Position numbers and translations under genes: made by a program. 64,000 nucleotides of DNA from Nemertoderma westbladi (lineage: Eukaryota > Xenacoelomorpha > Nemertodermatida > Nemertodermatidae): assembly GCA_032718475.1 (NCBI GenBank), contig JAUCBJ010008528.1:1-64000 (forward strand), read 5' to 3'. Below are positions 21,690 to 33,451 of the stretch, piece after piece; position 1 is the first letter of the stretch, and each line of letters starts with the position of its first letter. The notes beneath the pieces are model-generated. The model saw only the letters and a list, made by a program, of their open reading frames with translations. It ran no database searches and was not told the DNA's origin.

Positions 21690-22244
21690 CTCTTTATTAT
21701 CCTAAAAACAATTTAAAATTAATATGAATATTGTTATATATATAATCAAAAAAAAATTCATAAGCTACTCAACACAAATAAAATATAATATCTAAACTTT
21801 AATTAATTTAATATTTTCAGAATGAGCTCGATTGAATCAGTTGAGCTCTTTATATATATTTCAAGTTTCTACTTATACCAACCAATCATAAATAACAGTT
21901 ACATTGGAAACTAATATCATAAATAAAGTTGCTTTTACAACTGAATTCTTTATAATAAAATCAAGTCTAAACCAAGATGTGCATAATGCGTTTTTAATTT
22001 TCATTGATAAAGTAGGTTTTACATGCTAATGTTTTATTATAATATCAGGTGTAAACTCATGCATTTACATGCGAATGTTTTATACCTAATCCCATGCTCA
22101 CATTAAATATAAACTATCACCAATATTTACTCAATAAAGACACCTTTACATGCAAATACTTTATAATAATCATGCTTTGTGTTAAAAAGTTACCTTTACT
22201 AGTCAGTGTGAAACTGAAAAAAAAAGTCTCTAGTTAATAATAAA
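21690..22244 (-). promoter_or_regulatory. AT-rich spacer with repeated octamer-like motifs
   Basis: A degenerate unit of about 70-80 bp recurs through 21955-22190. Each copy contains TTACATGC followed by A/T/G and AAT (ATGCTAAT near 22024, ATGCGAAT near 22070, ATGCAAAT near 22150). The last is the canonical POU octamer. The placement upstream of the minus-strand zinc-finger/polymerase genes suggests a promoter region. This is inference. Confidence 0.4.
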
Positions 22245-23288
22245 TCAATCTGATACTGCTTTTATATGTTCCTTATTGTAATCTGCTACCTCTTCACTTG
22301 CTTTTGTAACTTTTCTTTTCTTTGTAGGTATAGAATCATTGTTGGGATTGGAAGATGTTTGAGACGTAGATCTGCGCTTTCTATCACTCGATGTCTCTTC
22401 GATGTATGTCTTTGGATTAAATATGGATGAAACTGTTTCTGGAAATGACTTATTAACCTTAAACTTCCAAGTTGGTTGATATAGAATCGCGAAACCGTCT
22501 GCTATATCAGTTGATGAAACCTTTTCCATCATATCGTTGAGAAACTCTATATGTGGTATGTCTTTATCATAATGTAACTGTAAATATTTGCTTTCCTTGT
22601 CTGTAATAATTACTTTTTTTCCTTGTACATTTATTTTTACTTTAAGTCGGTTAGATAAAGCTTTATTGCTCGTGTCTAGCTCTGAAAAGACACCTTCGTT
22701 ACTAATTTCATAATTCCATTCATACCACAATGAATTTACTTCTGATGCTGTTAAGTTAACCCCATTATAATACCTAAGACCAATAGCATCAGAATATCTA
22801 GCTGAAATCTCCCATAGTCCCATATAAGCCGTTCCTTTATATTTGCTTACAAAACCAACAAAAGATGGGTTGGTTAAATTAACAACAGAATACTGACTTA
22901 TTATTTCGAGTGGTGGTGATAAAAATTCTAATATTTTTGTCTTACTCTGAAGCAATAAATTAATGAGTGATTTGTTTAGAATTTGACATTTGTCTTGCTT
23001 CTGAATATATACGTTTTCAGTAATAACACAGGTGGAAATATTTAAATTTCCTCTTGTAAATTCTATATTAGGATAAATATTACCTCTTGAAACTGATGAT
23101 TCCTTTTGTCGGTTTATTAATATTTCTAAGGTGTCTAGAAGGTAGAGTGTATCCCGGTAAGAGAAGCATGTTGTTACATTGCTATCGCTTGAGTGTAATA
23201 TAAAGTACTTGCCATAAACAATACTACAGGTATATTTATTACATGTAAATTTCCAAGTATTGCTTGAACTTTTTTTAAATAAATCCAT
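22245..23288 (-). CDS. Possible PC4-like single-stranded-DNA-binding protein with NLS
   Basis: An intact 347-residue ORF starts at ATG 23288-23286. Around residues 145-200 is KYKGTAYMGLWEI, then an aromatic linker, NGVNLTASEV and a Trp/Tyr-rich helix. This order (strand ending in F/Y-K-G, a second strand, G-I/V-x-L-T, helix) resembles the PC4/p15 fold. The N-terminal 60 residues (CSIVYGKYFILHS, then YRDTLYLLDTLEILI) could be a related strand-helix unit. The C terminus is basic, with a nuclear-localisation-type segment (PTKKRKV) after a Ser/Asn-rich linker. Its orientation and proximity make it part of the viral gene set. The PC4 assignment is tentative; it is otherwise an unrecognised nuclear protein. 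Confidence 0.45.
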   Translation of the reverse strand: MDLFKKSSSNTWKFTCNKYTCSIVYGKYFILHSSDSNVTTCFSYRDTLYLLDTLEILINRQKESSVSRGNIYPNIEFTRGNLNISTCVITENVYIQKQDKCQILNKSLINLLLQSKTKILEFLSPPLEIISQYSVVNLTNPSFVGFVSKYKGTAYMGLWEISARYSDAIGLRYYNGVNLTASEVNSLWYEWNYEISNEGVFSELDTSNKALSNRLKVKINVQGKKVIITDKESKYLQLHYDKDIPHIEFLNDMMEKVSSTDIADGFAILYQPTWKFKVNKSFPETVSSIFNPKTYIEETSSDRKRRSTSQTSSNPNNDSIPTKKRKVTKASEEVADYNKEHIKAVSD

Positions 23289-24500
23289 AATTAGAATGAA
23301 AACTATTTTGAAAAATAAAAACTAAATAAATGATTATTAGAATGTAAAACTTCGGTTTATATGGTTGCTTTATTACAACAGAATAACTTACAGTGAAGAA
23401 TATAGTAGTTTCGTGTAACAGATGCAACGTGTACAGCTAAAATCATCCTTCTAGGTTAATGGTTAATTTATTACATTAGCGCGAGTTAGAGAGTGAAATA
23501 GCAGTAACGAGTAACAGATGCAACATGAACAATGCTAGTCCTATCATTCTAACTTATATTCAACTTAGTTGACCGACCAGTCACATATATACAACGATAA
23601 AAGAAATCGATTATTATTAATAGTCGAATTAATGTATTCTATGCTATAGTAATTATGTTAAGGAACTAGAAGCTATTTATAAACATCTGCTACCAGTGTT
23701 GAAGATGAAGAATTCAATGGCTATGGTATAACTCAGATATTTATTGCCTTTTTCTCTCGTGGTTGGATGGAAGAGTGAGTTGAGAAATGTGGCAAAACAC
23801 GATGGTACAGCAACGTGGACAAGTACTGGGTGGGAGATTGGGTTGTGCGTAATAATAATAATAATCAATAATTATAATAAAAACGCGCAGTATAATGTTA
23901 GTAGCCTTTCAATATGGTGTAGATGCTGTGGGTTAGGTTAGGTTGAGTAACTATGGAAATGCGAGAATGTGTACGTGACGCATAGCAGAATTTCATGTAT
24001 CATACTGGTGTTGGTTGGTTGGTTGGTTTGGTAACAGCAGTCGAGTAGCTCTAGCGGTGGGTAAATCAATGAGTTGGCAATCGATATAATATAATAGCGC
24101 GGCGTGGCGTGGTATATGCGTGGTGTGTGTAGATGGTCACGTCCATGACTGACTCTATCGTTGTCATCATATACAGTATGTGGTAGCGAGGTGAAAAGGG
24201 GAGTAACCGAAGGGCTAGGCAAGCATCGCTGTTGGTTGGTTGGTTGGTAGGTAACAGCAGTCGAGTAGCGATGGGTAGGTGTGGGGGCTAGCCATGCATC
24301 GTGAGGTTAGGCTACGTACTGTACAGTACAATATCATATCATATCAATCATCGAATGAATATTTTGTTATAACTCAGATATTTATCGCCTTTTTCTCTCG
24401 AGGTTGGATGGAAAAGTGAGTGGTGAGTTGTGAGGAGTTATAACAGTCCCGAGTTCGAACCCAGTTGAATATTTTGTTATCTGAAAAATTGTGAAATTAA
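23289..24500. repeat. Intergenic DNA with diverged direct repeats
   Basis: A unit containing GTAACAGATGCAAC recurs at about 23415 and 23510. A segment with TATAACTCAGATATTTAT followed by CTTTTTCTCTCG and GGTTGGATGG occurs near 23727 and 24368. A block of GGTTGGTTGGTTGGT followed by AACAGCAGTCGAGTAG occurs near 24013 and 24231. No gene or element terminus is recognised. Confidence 0.6.
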
Positions 24501-26280
24501 ATTTAGTTACTGGTGAAAAATTACGAAATGAAAAATAGTAGACGTTACCTGTAGACACTCGTAGCGCCTGTAAAATAAAGGTTGGTGATTGGATGCAGTA
24601 CTAGCGTTGGGTGACTAATAACGCCTCTAGCGGAAGATGCGGGAACATGAGAAGTTACCATGGTTACGGTTGAAATGCTGGCATCTGATTGGATGAAATA
24701 ATAACGACCACTGGTAAAGGTTGAAATGGTGGCTTCTGATTGGATGCAGTACTAGAAATGGATGGTAATGATGGGCTATGGGTGACCTTGATGCGAGGGA
24801 CTACAAACATATACTACTTCAACCAAAGATTGTAAGTATTTAATTTACCGCTGTGTCATAAACAGGCTGATCGGTAAATTGGATCAATTTAAAAATATAT
24901 ATTTATTCAATCATATTTTTTTGCATTAATCTTATCTGTTTTTTTACAACAATCTTCGAATTAAATTACATGCAGTACCGCTCATGTGATATATTAAATT
25001 CCATATTTTAAAGCTAATAACTCTAACTGTCTAAAGTTCTGTCATATATTCGACTAGAAATAAAATTATTAACTAATAATTAAATTTTAAATAATTACCT
25101 TTAGTGTCTTTGATGGATGGCGGCCCTTTATTATTATGGTCCCGATACGGTTGAAAAGCATCACAAAATTGACCTTTTTTCATTTTTTCAACGACAATTT
25201 TAAAAATATCTGAACTGAAATTGAACTTTATTGGATAATAAACACTATTGAAACGTTCACAATAGCTAACGGAAATATAACAAATTTACAAATCGTTACT
25301 TTTCAGTTTCTGAACTCAAATTGAACTGGTTAATGCGTGGGACGCCATTCAAACGTCCAAGAACATTAACGGGAAATTAACTGACACCATTAATTAACGT
25401 TACTTTTCAGTTGAAACACCAACACCATTTAGGCGTTATTATATGGAGACTAATTTAGAACGTTGAAATCTGGTACAGTATGTGCGACGTTTATGGAGTG
25501 GACAAGTTCTCAACGTCCAAAAGTTGTGTGTGAACGTTATGTGCTACTAGGGTTGTTGACCAGTCAGCTTAGTTCAGTCGTTGTTCACGTGCTACTGGAA
25601 CTCCCAGACTAGTTAACCACACAGCTTAGTTGTTCACGTCTGCTCTATGCCCCAGACTAGTTAACGTCAGGTTTAGATGTGCACGTGCTGCTCGAAGCCC
25701 CAGAATAGATAAAACAACAACATTAACGGATGAGTGAGTTAAACCGATAAGAAATAATTTATTCTGATTCAATAAATTACATTAGTCTTACTCTCTTCAT
25801 GTATTCAATGTTAAAACAGATTTGAATTTACCGCCAAAATATAGATAGCCGATCTGATCTGCCACCCTTTCCAGTACAAATTACATGTCTTTCAATCATT
25901 TGAATTTCCCGCGCTATGGAGCAGGGTGGCACCTTTTAGGGACTTGTCTTAGTACAGTAGTAAATCTTGCCCGCGCCCCTCAGGAAAATTTGCCCCCCAT
26001 CAAAAGACTGGAAACTGGTACGATGATCTTGTTACTTTCAGACTTTGGGGACCGTTGATTCAACCTTTTCTACAGTAATTGTCACTCTACAGCTGCGTAC
26101 CGGCAACCGGTACCGCCGGTACCTATTGCTTGACTGCCGGATTATAGAGTCACACTACAGGACTACTGATATGATCGTTGCTTAGGGAACTAATTTGTTG
26201 TTTGTTAGTAATTTTTCTTAGAAAAGCTGAAAAGCCCGCATCTGTAACTGTAATAACCTGCGTCTTTCCCTCAATCAGTC
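24501..26280. other. Gene-poor stretch with weak repeats
   Basis: Diverged short repeats appear at about 24590-24760 (CTGATTGGATG) and 25560-25700 (CCCCAGACTAGTTAAC). No convincing gene is present. Confidence 0.5.
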
Positions 26281-27375
26281 AATTGTTAAAGTGGTCGTTT
26301 ATTGTTTTGGTTAGAAAAGCCTGCCTCTATCTAAACCTGCTCCTTTTCCCTCAATTTAGTTTATGACGTGTGTTACACTGTTACCGGTACTTATTTATGA
26401 AAAAAAAGGTTAAAAAAAATTAAAGTGTCATAAAATAAGCCGTAGGCCTATATAGTATAATAAAAGTGTTTCATCAGCGACCAAAGTAATGGTTGGAGCT
26501 GGTATGGGATCTCTTTCATAGGCTGTATTCAGTTGTGAATACAATCGCAGGGTCAGACAGTCTTCAATAAAATAGTGTAATTCAGGGGGGGGGGGGCATA
26601 ATTTCCTAAGGGGCGGCATTTTTTCCTAGGAGAATTTGCCCGGGGGGGGCATTTTTTCCTAGGAAAAATACCCCCCCGGGTACATTTTCCGGGTGGCATA
26701 TTTTCCTGTTACGTACTTTCACTTTGAGTAAGACTTTATTTGCATTAGATAATTATAAGTACATTTATATATGCTTTTAATGTAACACAGTACAATATAC
26801 TAGTATAATATCGATAGAACGCGGCCAACGCCACAGTACACATGGGATCTAAGTTCGCATCTCCTCTAGCGTCCAGGCGTCTGCTTAGGAATTCGTATAA
26901 ATTGGGATATATAAATTTCTTCGCTTTGCTTTAAACGTGTGATCTAAGTTCGCTTGGCGGCTAGCATGATGATTGAACAAAGGCTTTTAGCAAAAATTGG
27001 GATCTAAATTTACCCAGTAGGATCTAAGTTCACCAAGTTAGGATCTAAAAGTTCACCAAGTTAGGATCTAAGTTCACCGAGTTAGGATCTAAGTTCACCC
27101 AGATAGGATCTAAGTTCACCCAGATAGGATCTATGTTCGCATATAGATATTAGTTCGTTTTATCCACGCACTGACCAAGACCGCACGTCCAATTATATTA
27201 TGGCAGTTATTTTTTTAACCCCTTTTTTGCTCTTTTGACCCCTTTTATTCGAAATTACTCCTATGACCCCTTTTATTGTTCTTTGACCTTTTTTTCCGAC
27301 ATTCGGACTGTACTGATTGAGGGAAAGGAGCAGGTTACAGAGGCGGGTTTTCCTAACCAAAACAATAAACGATGC
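26281..27375. repeat. Inverted pair of a dispersed repeat plus a 20-bp tandem array
   Basis: The segment near 26295-26357 (TCGTTTATTGTTTTGGTTAG, then a CCTGC-rich part and CTTTTCCCTCAAT) recurs in reverse orientation at about 27314-27372. Between them, at about 26995-27135, GGATCTAAGTTCACC recurs seven to eight times with a spacing of about 20 bp. Several further GGATCTAAGTTCGC-like motifs flank it. Confidence 0.65.
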
Positions 27376-28350
27376 TTTTATGTTTTTCTAAACAAAACAA
27401 TATTGGCATTTTTGATCTTGATGGTAGAGTAGCGAGTAGGCAGGCTGTAGGCATGGTATATCACAATAGTCATGACGGATGGTCATATAACAGAAATTAA
27501 GGCAGCTGGTTAACGCTGCACAGTCTGACAGTACTGCAGTACAGTAACAGTACCGTAAACTACTCTATACAGCTATATGCTATGCTGCTATGTGCTATGG
27601 TCTCTGAGTCTGATGGTTCCGCGTCATTACCTGAGACTGTAAGACTCAGCATCAGCACTGCACAACCAAATTCCGCACGCCAATACAGCAATAATGAGGC
27701 GTTACCTATCAGCCTATACTATACTGTAATACCGATACCGGTACAACTAAAAACAAGAACAGTAGTCAGGTAGTAGGTACCGGTACCGGTACATTAATAA
27801 AAGGGTTCATTAAAATAATAAAAAGGGGTCATAATGATTAAAAACAAGGCAGAAAGGGGTCATCAAAAATATTTTTCTTATATTATTAGGTCTACTGCAC
27901 TACTGGCCTATTGCAGTATTGTTTGTAGTACAATGTACCGCAATGCTGTACACTGTAATGTAATGTATCTGGTGGTGGGTGTAACACTCGGAAATTAAAA
28001 ATGATTGATTGATTGATAGCACAGGAGCAGAATGGCGAGCATGGAGAACATTACCCTATCAGCCTGCAGCCTGTTAATCTGTTGATCAAGCAAGCCGTCA
28101 AAGTAGGCCTAGAACATAGAATTACCAATTCAGCAATTAGAGAACTAAGCCAGTAAACTGCGATAAAACGAACTTAGATCCTGATCCTGCAAGGCTTGAT
28201 AGCCCTGCAGCCTGAAGGCCTGACTTTGATGAACTTAGATCTTTGCGAACTAAGGTCCTATATTCAGATATTATATGTGTATTTCTATTTCAGTATGTCC
28301 TAGATATCTCTGTACATCTACTGATCTATCTATAGTACTGTACCGGTAGT
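27376..28350. other. Gene-poor stretch
   Basis: Palindromic CTGCAGTA and TACCGGTA motifs are frequent. No gene or structured repeat is seen. Confidence 0.5.
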
Positions 28351-28389
28351 GTAGTCAGGCCAGACTGGAATCCATACACTTTGCGCCGA

Positions 28390-28620
28390 ATTAATCCGGC
28401 GCACTTTAGAATAAAAGCGCGCCAAATTGGCGCGCGGCGCGCCCGAAAATCAAGAAGTGCGCCGGTAATGGCGCGTGGCGCGCTCTAAAATCAAGAAGCG
28501 CGCCGGTAATGGCGCATGGCGCGCTCTAAAATCAAGAAGCGCGCCGGTATTGGCGCGCGTCGCGCTCTCAAATCAGCAAACGCGCCGAGTTCGGCACGCT
28601 GCGCCCCCGAAAATCAAGAC
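28390..28620. repeat. GCGC-rich tandem repeat (left arm of outer element)
   Basis: A unit of about 41 bp (GCGCCGGTAATGGCGCG followed by TGGCGCGCTCTAAAATC and a short tail) is present about five times with substitutions. Apparent ORFs here are repeat artefacts. Confidence 0.8.
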
Positions 28621-29251
28621 TGGCACCGATTTGTTGAGAAGCATCAAAATTTGCATATATTGCTTAAAAAATTTCGGCTCGCTTCGCTCGCCTTTTTGCC
28701 TTCATTCAGTTTCTTCAACCCTGTTGCTATTCCTTCTGTTCTTCATATTCACAGATTAACTTAAGCTATGCTGCTATGGGCAGATGGGTTACCGGTAGCG
28801 GTAAGGCTATATGAGTACACTGCAGGCACACTGCACTGCACTACTGCTGTCTGCAGTTAGCAGTTAGTACTGCAGTACTGTAGTTGGTGCTGGTGGTAGG
28901 CTTATCAGCTATCTGTCTATAGCACTGTAGCAAGCAGCTGAGCAGGGGTAACACTTTTCTGTAGAGGTATAGCCTCTAGACTCAGGTTTCTCGCTTTACT
29001 TTTACTATTAGGCCTACCGGCACCGGTACCGGTAGCCTACTATTTGCTATTAGTACTGTAGTACGATACCGTACTGCATGCTGAATGCATTCAACTGCTC
29101 AATTCAATTTAAATGAAATGTTTGCAACACGAAATTATTCCCTTTGCAGCTTGGAGCTGATCGATCAGCTGAAGATACCAGTATTCTCCTTCAGCCTTTC
29201 TTGATATTTGGCCAGGAACCTGGGCGCGGCGGGCGGCGCAGTGTGTTACAC
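28621..29251. other. Unique interior of outer foldback element
   Basis: No coding potential is seen. TACCGGTA and CTGCAGTA palindromes are frequent. The target duplication of the inner element (GTGTTACAC) closes this segment at 29243-29251. Confidence 0.5.
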
Positions 29252-30490
29252 GGGTCCTACTAATTACCCCAACCTACCCCAACCTACCACAAACTACCAC
29301 AATCTACCACAATCTACCCCAATAATTCGATACAGGCATCTAATTACCACAATATTATTTTACAATGGCATCTAATTACCACAATATACAGAATGCAAGA
29401 GTGTCTAATTACCACAAGGCTATACTGCGTCTAATTACCACAACACTATACTGCGTCTAATTACCACAACACAACACTGCGTCTAATTACCACAATCTAT
29501 TTACCACAAGACTACACTGCATCTAATTACCACAATATTATTTTACAATGGCATCTAATTACCACAATATACAGAATGCAAGAGTGTCTAATTACCACAA
29601 GACTATACTGCGTCTAATTACCACAACAATATACTGCGTCTAATTACCACAACACAACACTGCGTCTAATTACCACAATCTATTTACCACAAGACTACAC
29701 TGCATCTAATTACCACAATATTATTTTACAATGGCATCTAATTACCACAATATACAGAACGCAAGTGTCTAATTACCACAAGACTATACTGCGTCTAATT
29801 ACCACAACACTATACTGTGTCTAATTACCACAACACAACACTGCGTCTAATTACCACAATCTATTTACCACAAGACTACACTGCATCTAATTACCACAAT
29901 ATTATTTTACAATGGCATCTAATTACCACAATATACAGAACGCAAGTGTCTAATTACCACAAGACTATACTGCGTCTAATTACCACAACACTATACTGCG
30001 TCTAATTACCACAACACAACACTGCGTCTAATTACCACAATCGATTTACCACAAGACTACACTGCATCTAATTACCACAATATTATTTTACAATGACACA
30101 AAAAGCTGCATTACTGTAATTATTTTTCGTATAATCGTATAATTGTTTCCCCGTTGTGGCAACTATAACATCTGTTGATATAACTCCGTATTCCACCGTT
30201 TGGGTTCGTTTGGGTACCGTTTGGGTTTTTAGTCCTACCCGTGATTAGACACTTGAGTTCTGTATATTGTGGTAATTAGACGTTAGTGAAGTCTTGCGGT
30301 AATTAGACACTGAATATTAATAACTACCGTACTGTATATTGTGGTAATTAGACACTCTTGCATTCTGTATATTGTGGTAATTAGATGCCATTGTAAAATA
30401 ATATTGTGGTAATTAGATGCAGTGTAGTCTTGTGGTAAATAGATTGTGGTAATTAGACGCAGTGTTGTGTTGTGGTAATTAGTCGCAGTA

Positions 30491-33451
30491 ATGTGGCGCG
30501 CGATTGTGTGGCAGGAATGTCCAATCTTCTGTCACTAGTGACGACGGGGAACCCTCTGCAGTCGTTTGCGCTGAAGGCGTTGATGGCGGCCCCGGCTTTG
30601 TTGCTCCAGAAACCAAGCCGCGCATCAACAACGGCGACACACCGGCGGGTTCTAGAACGCCGGCTGGAAAGTTGGAAACGCGGCGAATTCGGTGAACTCC
30701 TCGTGGAAGCCAGAGCAATTCAGGCGCACCTCCCCAAGCAACGTTTCCGAGCCGATTCTCAGAACGTTGCCGTGCAGAAAGCGTTTGTGCGTCACATGCT
30801 GGTGGGAAACGTGTCTGCGGCGACAAGGAGTCTCAGCGACCTGAACCGGGGGAAACCGCTGAAGTTGGACGATACTTTCGTGGACAAAGACGGAACGACG
30901 AAGATTGTCCGCGATGTTCTGCGGGAGAAACACCCGGCCGCGAAACCCGCCGATGAATCCATTCTCCTCACAGAGTTCGTTGGAGCCCCAGAGTACCACA
31001 GCGTGATATTTGAGCGCCTGAATGGACAGCTCATCTTGTCCAGTCTTCTAAGGATGCGTGGAAACGCTTCGGGACCTTCGGGGTTGGACGTCCAGGGATG
31101 GAAACATCTCCTGACGAGGTTCCGGAATCAATCAACGGAGCTCTGTGACCGAATCGCCGATTTGGGGAAACTCATATCGCAGACTGTTCTTCCTCCAGGA
31201 ATTCTTACACCGTTTCTGTCCGCCCGACTGCTAGCGCTTGATAAGAACCCCGGAGTCCGTCCCATCGGGATAGGCGAGGTTCTCCGCCGGGTGGTCGGCA
31301 AGGCGGCGATGACCTGTATCCGCGGGGATCTACAGGAGGTGGGCGGCTCCGTCCAGATGTGCCTCGGCCAGAAGGCCGGCATCGAGTCCGCCATCCACTC
31401 GCTGAACGACGAGTTCGCCACGGACAATGGCGACGCCGTCCTCCAGATCGACGCCACGAACGCGTTCAACGCGCTGAACCGCGAGGCGGCGCTGCAAAAC
31501 ATCCGGCTGGTCTGCCCCGCGCTTCACACCATCGTAGTGAATTGCTACGACCAGCCGTCGTGTTTGTTCGTGGGGGGCGAGACGATGTTCTCGGAGGAGG
31601 GCTCGACGCAGGGCGACCCGGTGGCGATGCCGATGTTTGGCGTCGGTCTCGTCCCGTTACTCGCCGAGCTTATGCGCGCCTGTACTGTCGTTCAGAAGTG
31701 GTACGCGGACGACGGGAATGCCGTGGGGAAACTCAAGGAACTCCGGAAGTTCTGGGACGTGGTGTCAGTGAGGGGGCCTCTCTACGGGTACTACCCGACT
31801 AAGTGCTGCCTCACCGTCAAGCCGGAGAAGTTGGAGGAGGCGAAGGAGATTTTCGCGGACACCGGCGTTGCCATCGACACGGTGGGGAACAAACTCCTCG
31901 GCGGAGTAATCGGGACCGAGGAGTTCCAGCGCGAGTACACCGAGCGGAAGGTGGAGGAGTTTGCCGCCGACGTGGATCGCCTCGCCACCATCGCCGCAGT
32001 CGACCCGCACTGCGCGTACGCCGGCCTCGCCTTCGGTCTCTCCTGCCGGTGGCGGTTCTTGGCGCGCGTCGTCCCGGGGGCCACGGATTCTTTTGGGAAG
32101 TTGGAGGAGGCCGTGGAACAGTGCCTCTGCCGGATCATTGACCGGCCGGCGGTATCGGCGACGGAACGCGAGTTGCTGTCGCTACCGGTTCGGGATGGGG
32201 GGCTGGGGATCCCGGTTCCCGAGGATCTACGACCCCAATACGAGAACTCCCGGAGGATCTGCGACCCGTTCATCTCCATGGAGGGCGAGTCAATGGTGGC
32301 GAGTTAGGGAAGAGCAGACGCACGTAGCGAAGTTAGTTGCAGCCTCCTCCTCTGTTGTAGCGAAAGCTAAAAAGGAGGAGGTTTATGACAAATTAAGTAG
32401 TGAAATGCACAATTTGTGCGGACTAACTACTGAGAAAGGTGCGTCTGCCTGGCTAAATACCAAACCCTTAACGTTACACGACACTCACCTGTCCAAGGAA
32501 GAGTTCCGTGACGCAGTTTGTCTCCGGTACGGTTGGTCGCCAAGAAATCTTCCCTCTCGTTGTGTCTGTGGGTCGCGATTTTCTCCTTCCCACGTTCTGT
32601 CGTGTCCCACTGGGGGGTTCCCCTCAATCAGACACAACGAGATCCGCGATTTCGTCGCCGACTCCCTGACTGAGGTGGCCCACAACGTGGCTGTCGAGCC
32701 GATGCTCCAGCCGCTGACGGGGGAGTCCTTCACTCTCCGGTCCACCTCGACGGACCAGCAGGCGAGACTCGACGTGTCGGTAAGCGGATTCTGGGGCAAC
32801 CGCTTCCAGAAGATGTTTATCGACGTGTCGGTGTTCAACCCGCTGGCGGACACCAACGCAGCGATGTCGCTGGACGCCGCCCACCTCCATCACGAGGCGA
32901 GGAAGATCCGGAGATACGAGGAGCGGATCCGTGAGGTTGAGCACTCAACCTTCACCCCCCTCATATTTTCCGCTTTCGGGGGCATGGCGCCGGCTGCGAA
33001 GCAGTTTGTCAAGCGGCTGGCGTTGAGGCTGTCGGAGAAACGACAGGTTCCCTACCCGGAGTCGGTAGCGTGGGTGCGGCGACGCATCAATTTCGCCTTA
33101 CTCCGGTCGTCCCTGATGTGCCTCCGTGGGTTTCGGTCGGCCGCTAGAAGACCGGTGCGGGCAGCGGTGGCGGACGCGTCCATTGTGTGGGCGAACGCGG
33201 ACTCGGACCCCGGGACGGCTTAGATGTTAGAGGTCTGGCGGGTTTGTTGGGTACTGGCAGTGGCAGAGTGGCAGACTGGTGATGGGTACTGAACCAATTT
33301 GTATTGTTTGTATTGTTGCTAGGTAACAGTTTGAATCAGCTGGTGGTGGGTTATATTTGTACTTGTTTTGGTGCGTTTTTATATTCGAATTATTGTTTGT
33401 TAATATTATAATATATGGAGGCTTTTGAGTAAAAAAAAAAAAAAAAAAAAA
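30491..33451 (+). mobile_element. 5'-truncated non-LTR retrotransposon insertion
   Basis: The 14-bp sequence AATTAGTCGCAGTA flanks the insertion at 30477-30490 and 33452-33465. Both copies carry AGTCGCAG where the surrounding repeats have AGACGCAG, which confirms a true target duplication. A run of over 20 A residues precedes the right copy. The body is GC-rich, unlike the AT-rich array around it. The element starts inside coding sequence, so its 5' end is missing. Confidence 0.9.
30517..33223 (+). pseudogene. Reverse transcriptase with C-terminal restriction-like nuclease, frameshifted
   Basis: The first frame is open through the insertion start to TAG 32305-32307, with its first internal ATG at 30517. 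It carries a DKNPGVRPIGIGEVLRR block, RT motif A (LQIDATNAFNALN, near 31444), motif B (GSTQGDP) and motif C (WYADDGN, near 31700). The rest lies in another frame, entered near 32280-32310, and runs to 33223. That part has a zinc knuckle (CVCG...HVLSC), GGF...RHNEIRD and a RLDV...FIDVSVFNP segment that resembles the PD-(D/E)XK nuclease tail of some LINE families. The family is common in invertebrate genomes, though I cannot give its Repbase name. The frameshift and lost 5' end make this copy inactive. Confidence 0.8.

Noticed and set aside
28475-28764. Basic repeat ORFs near 28.5 kb
   Set aside because: They are translations of the GCGC-rich tandem repeat in the outer foldback arm.
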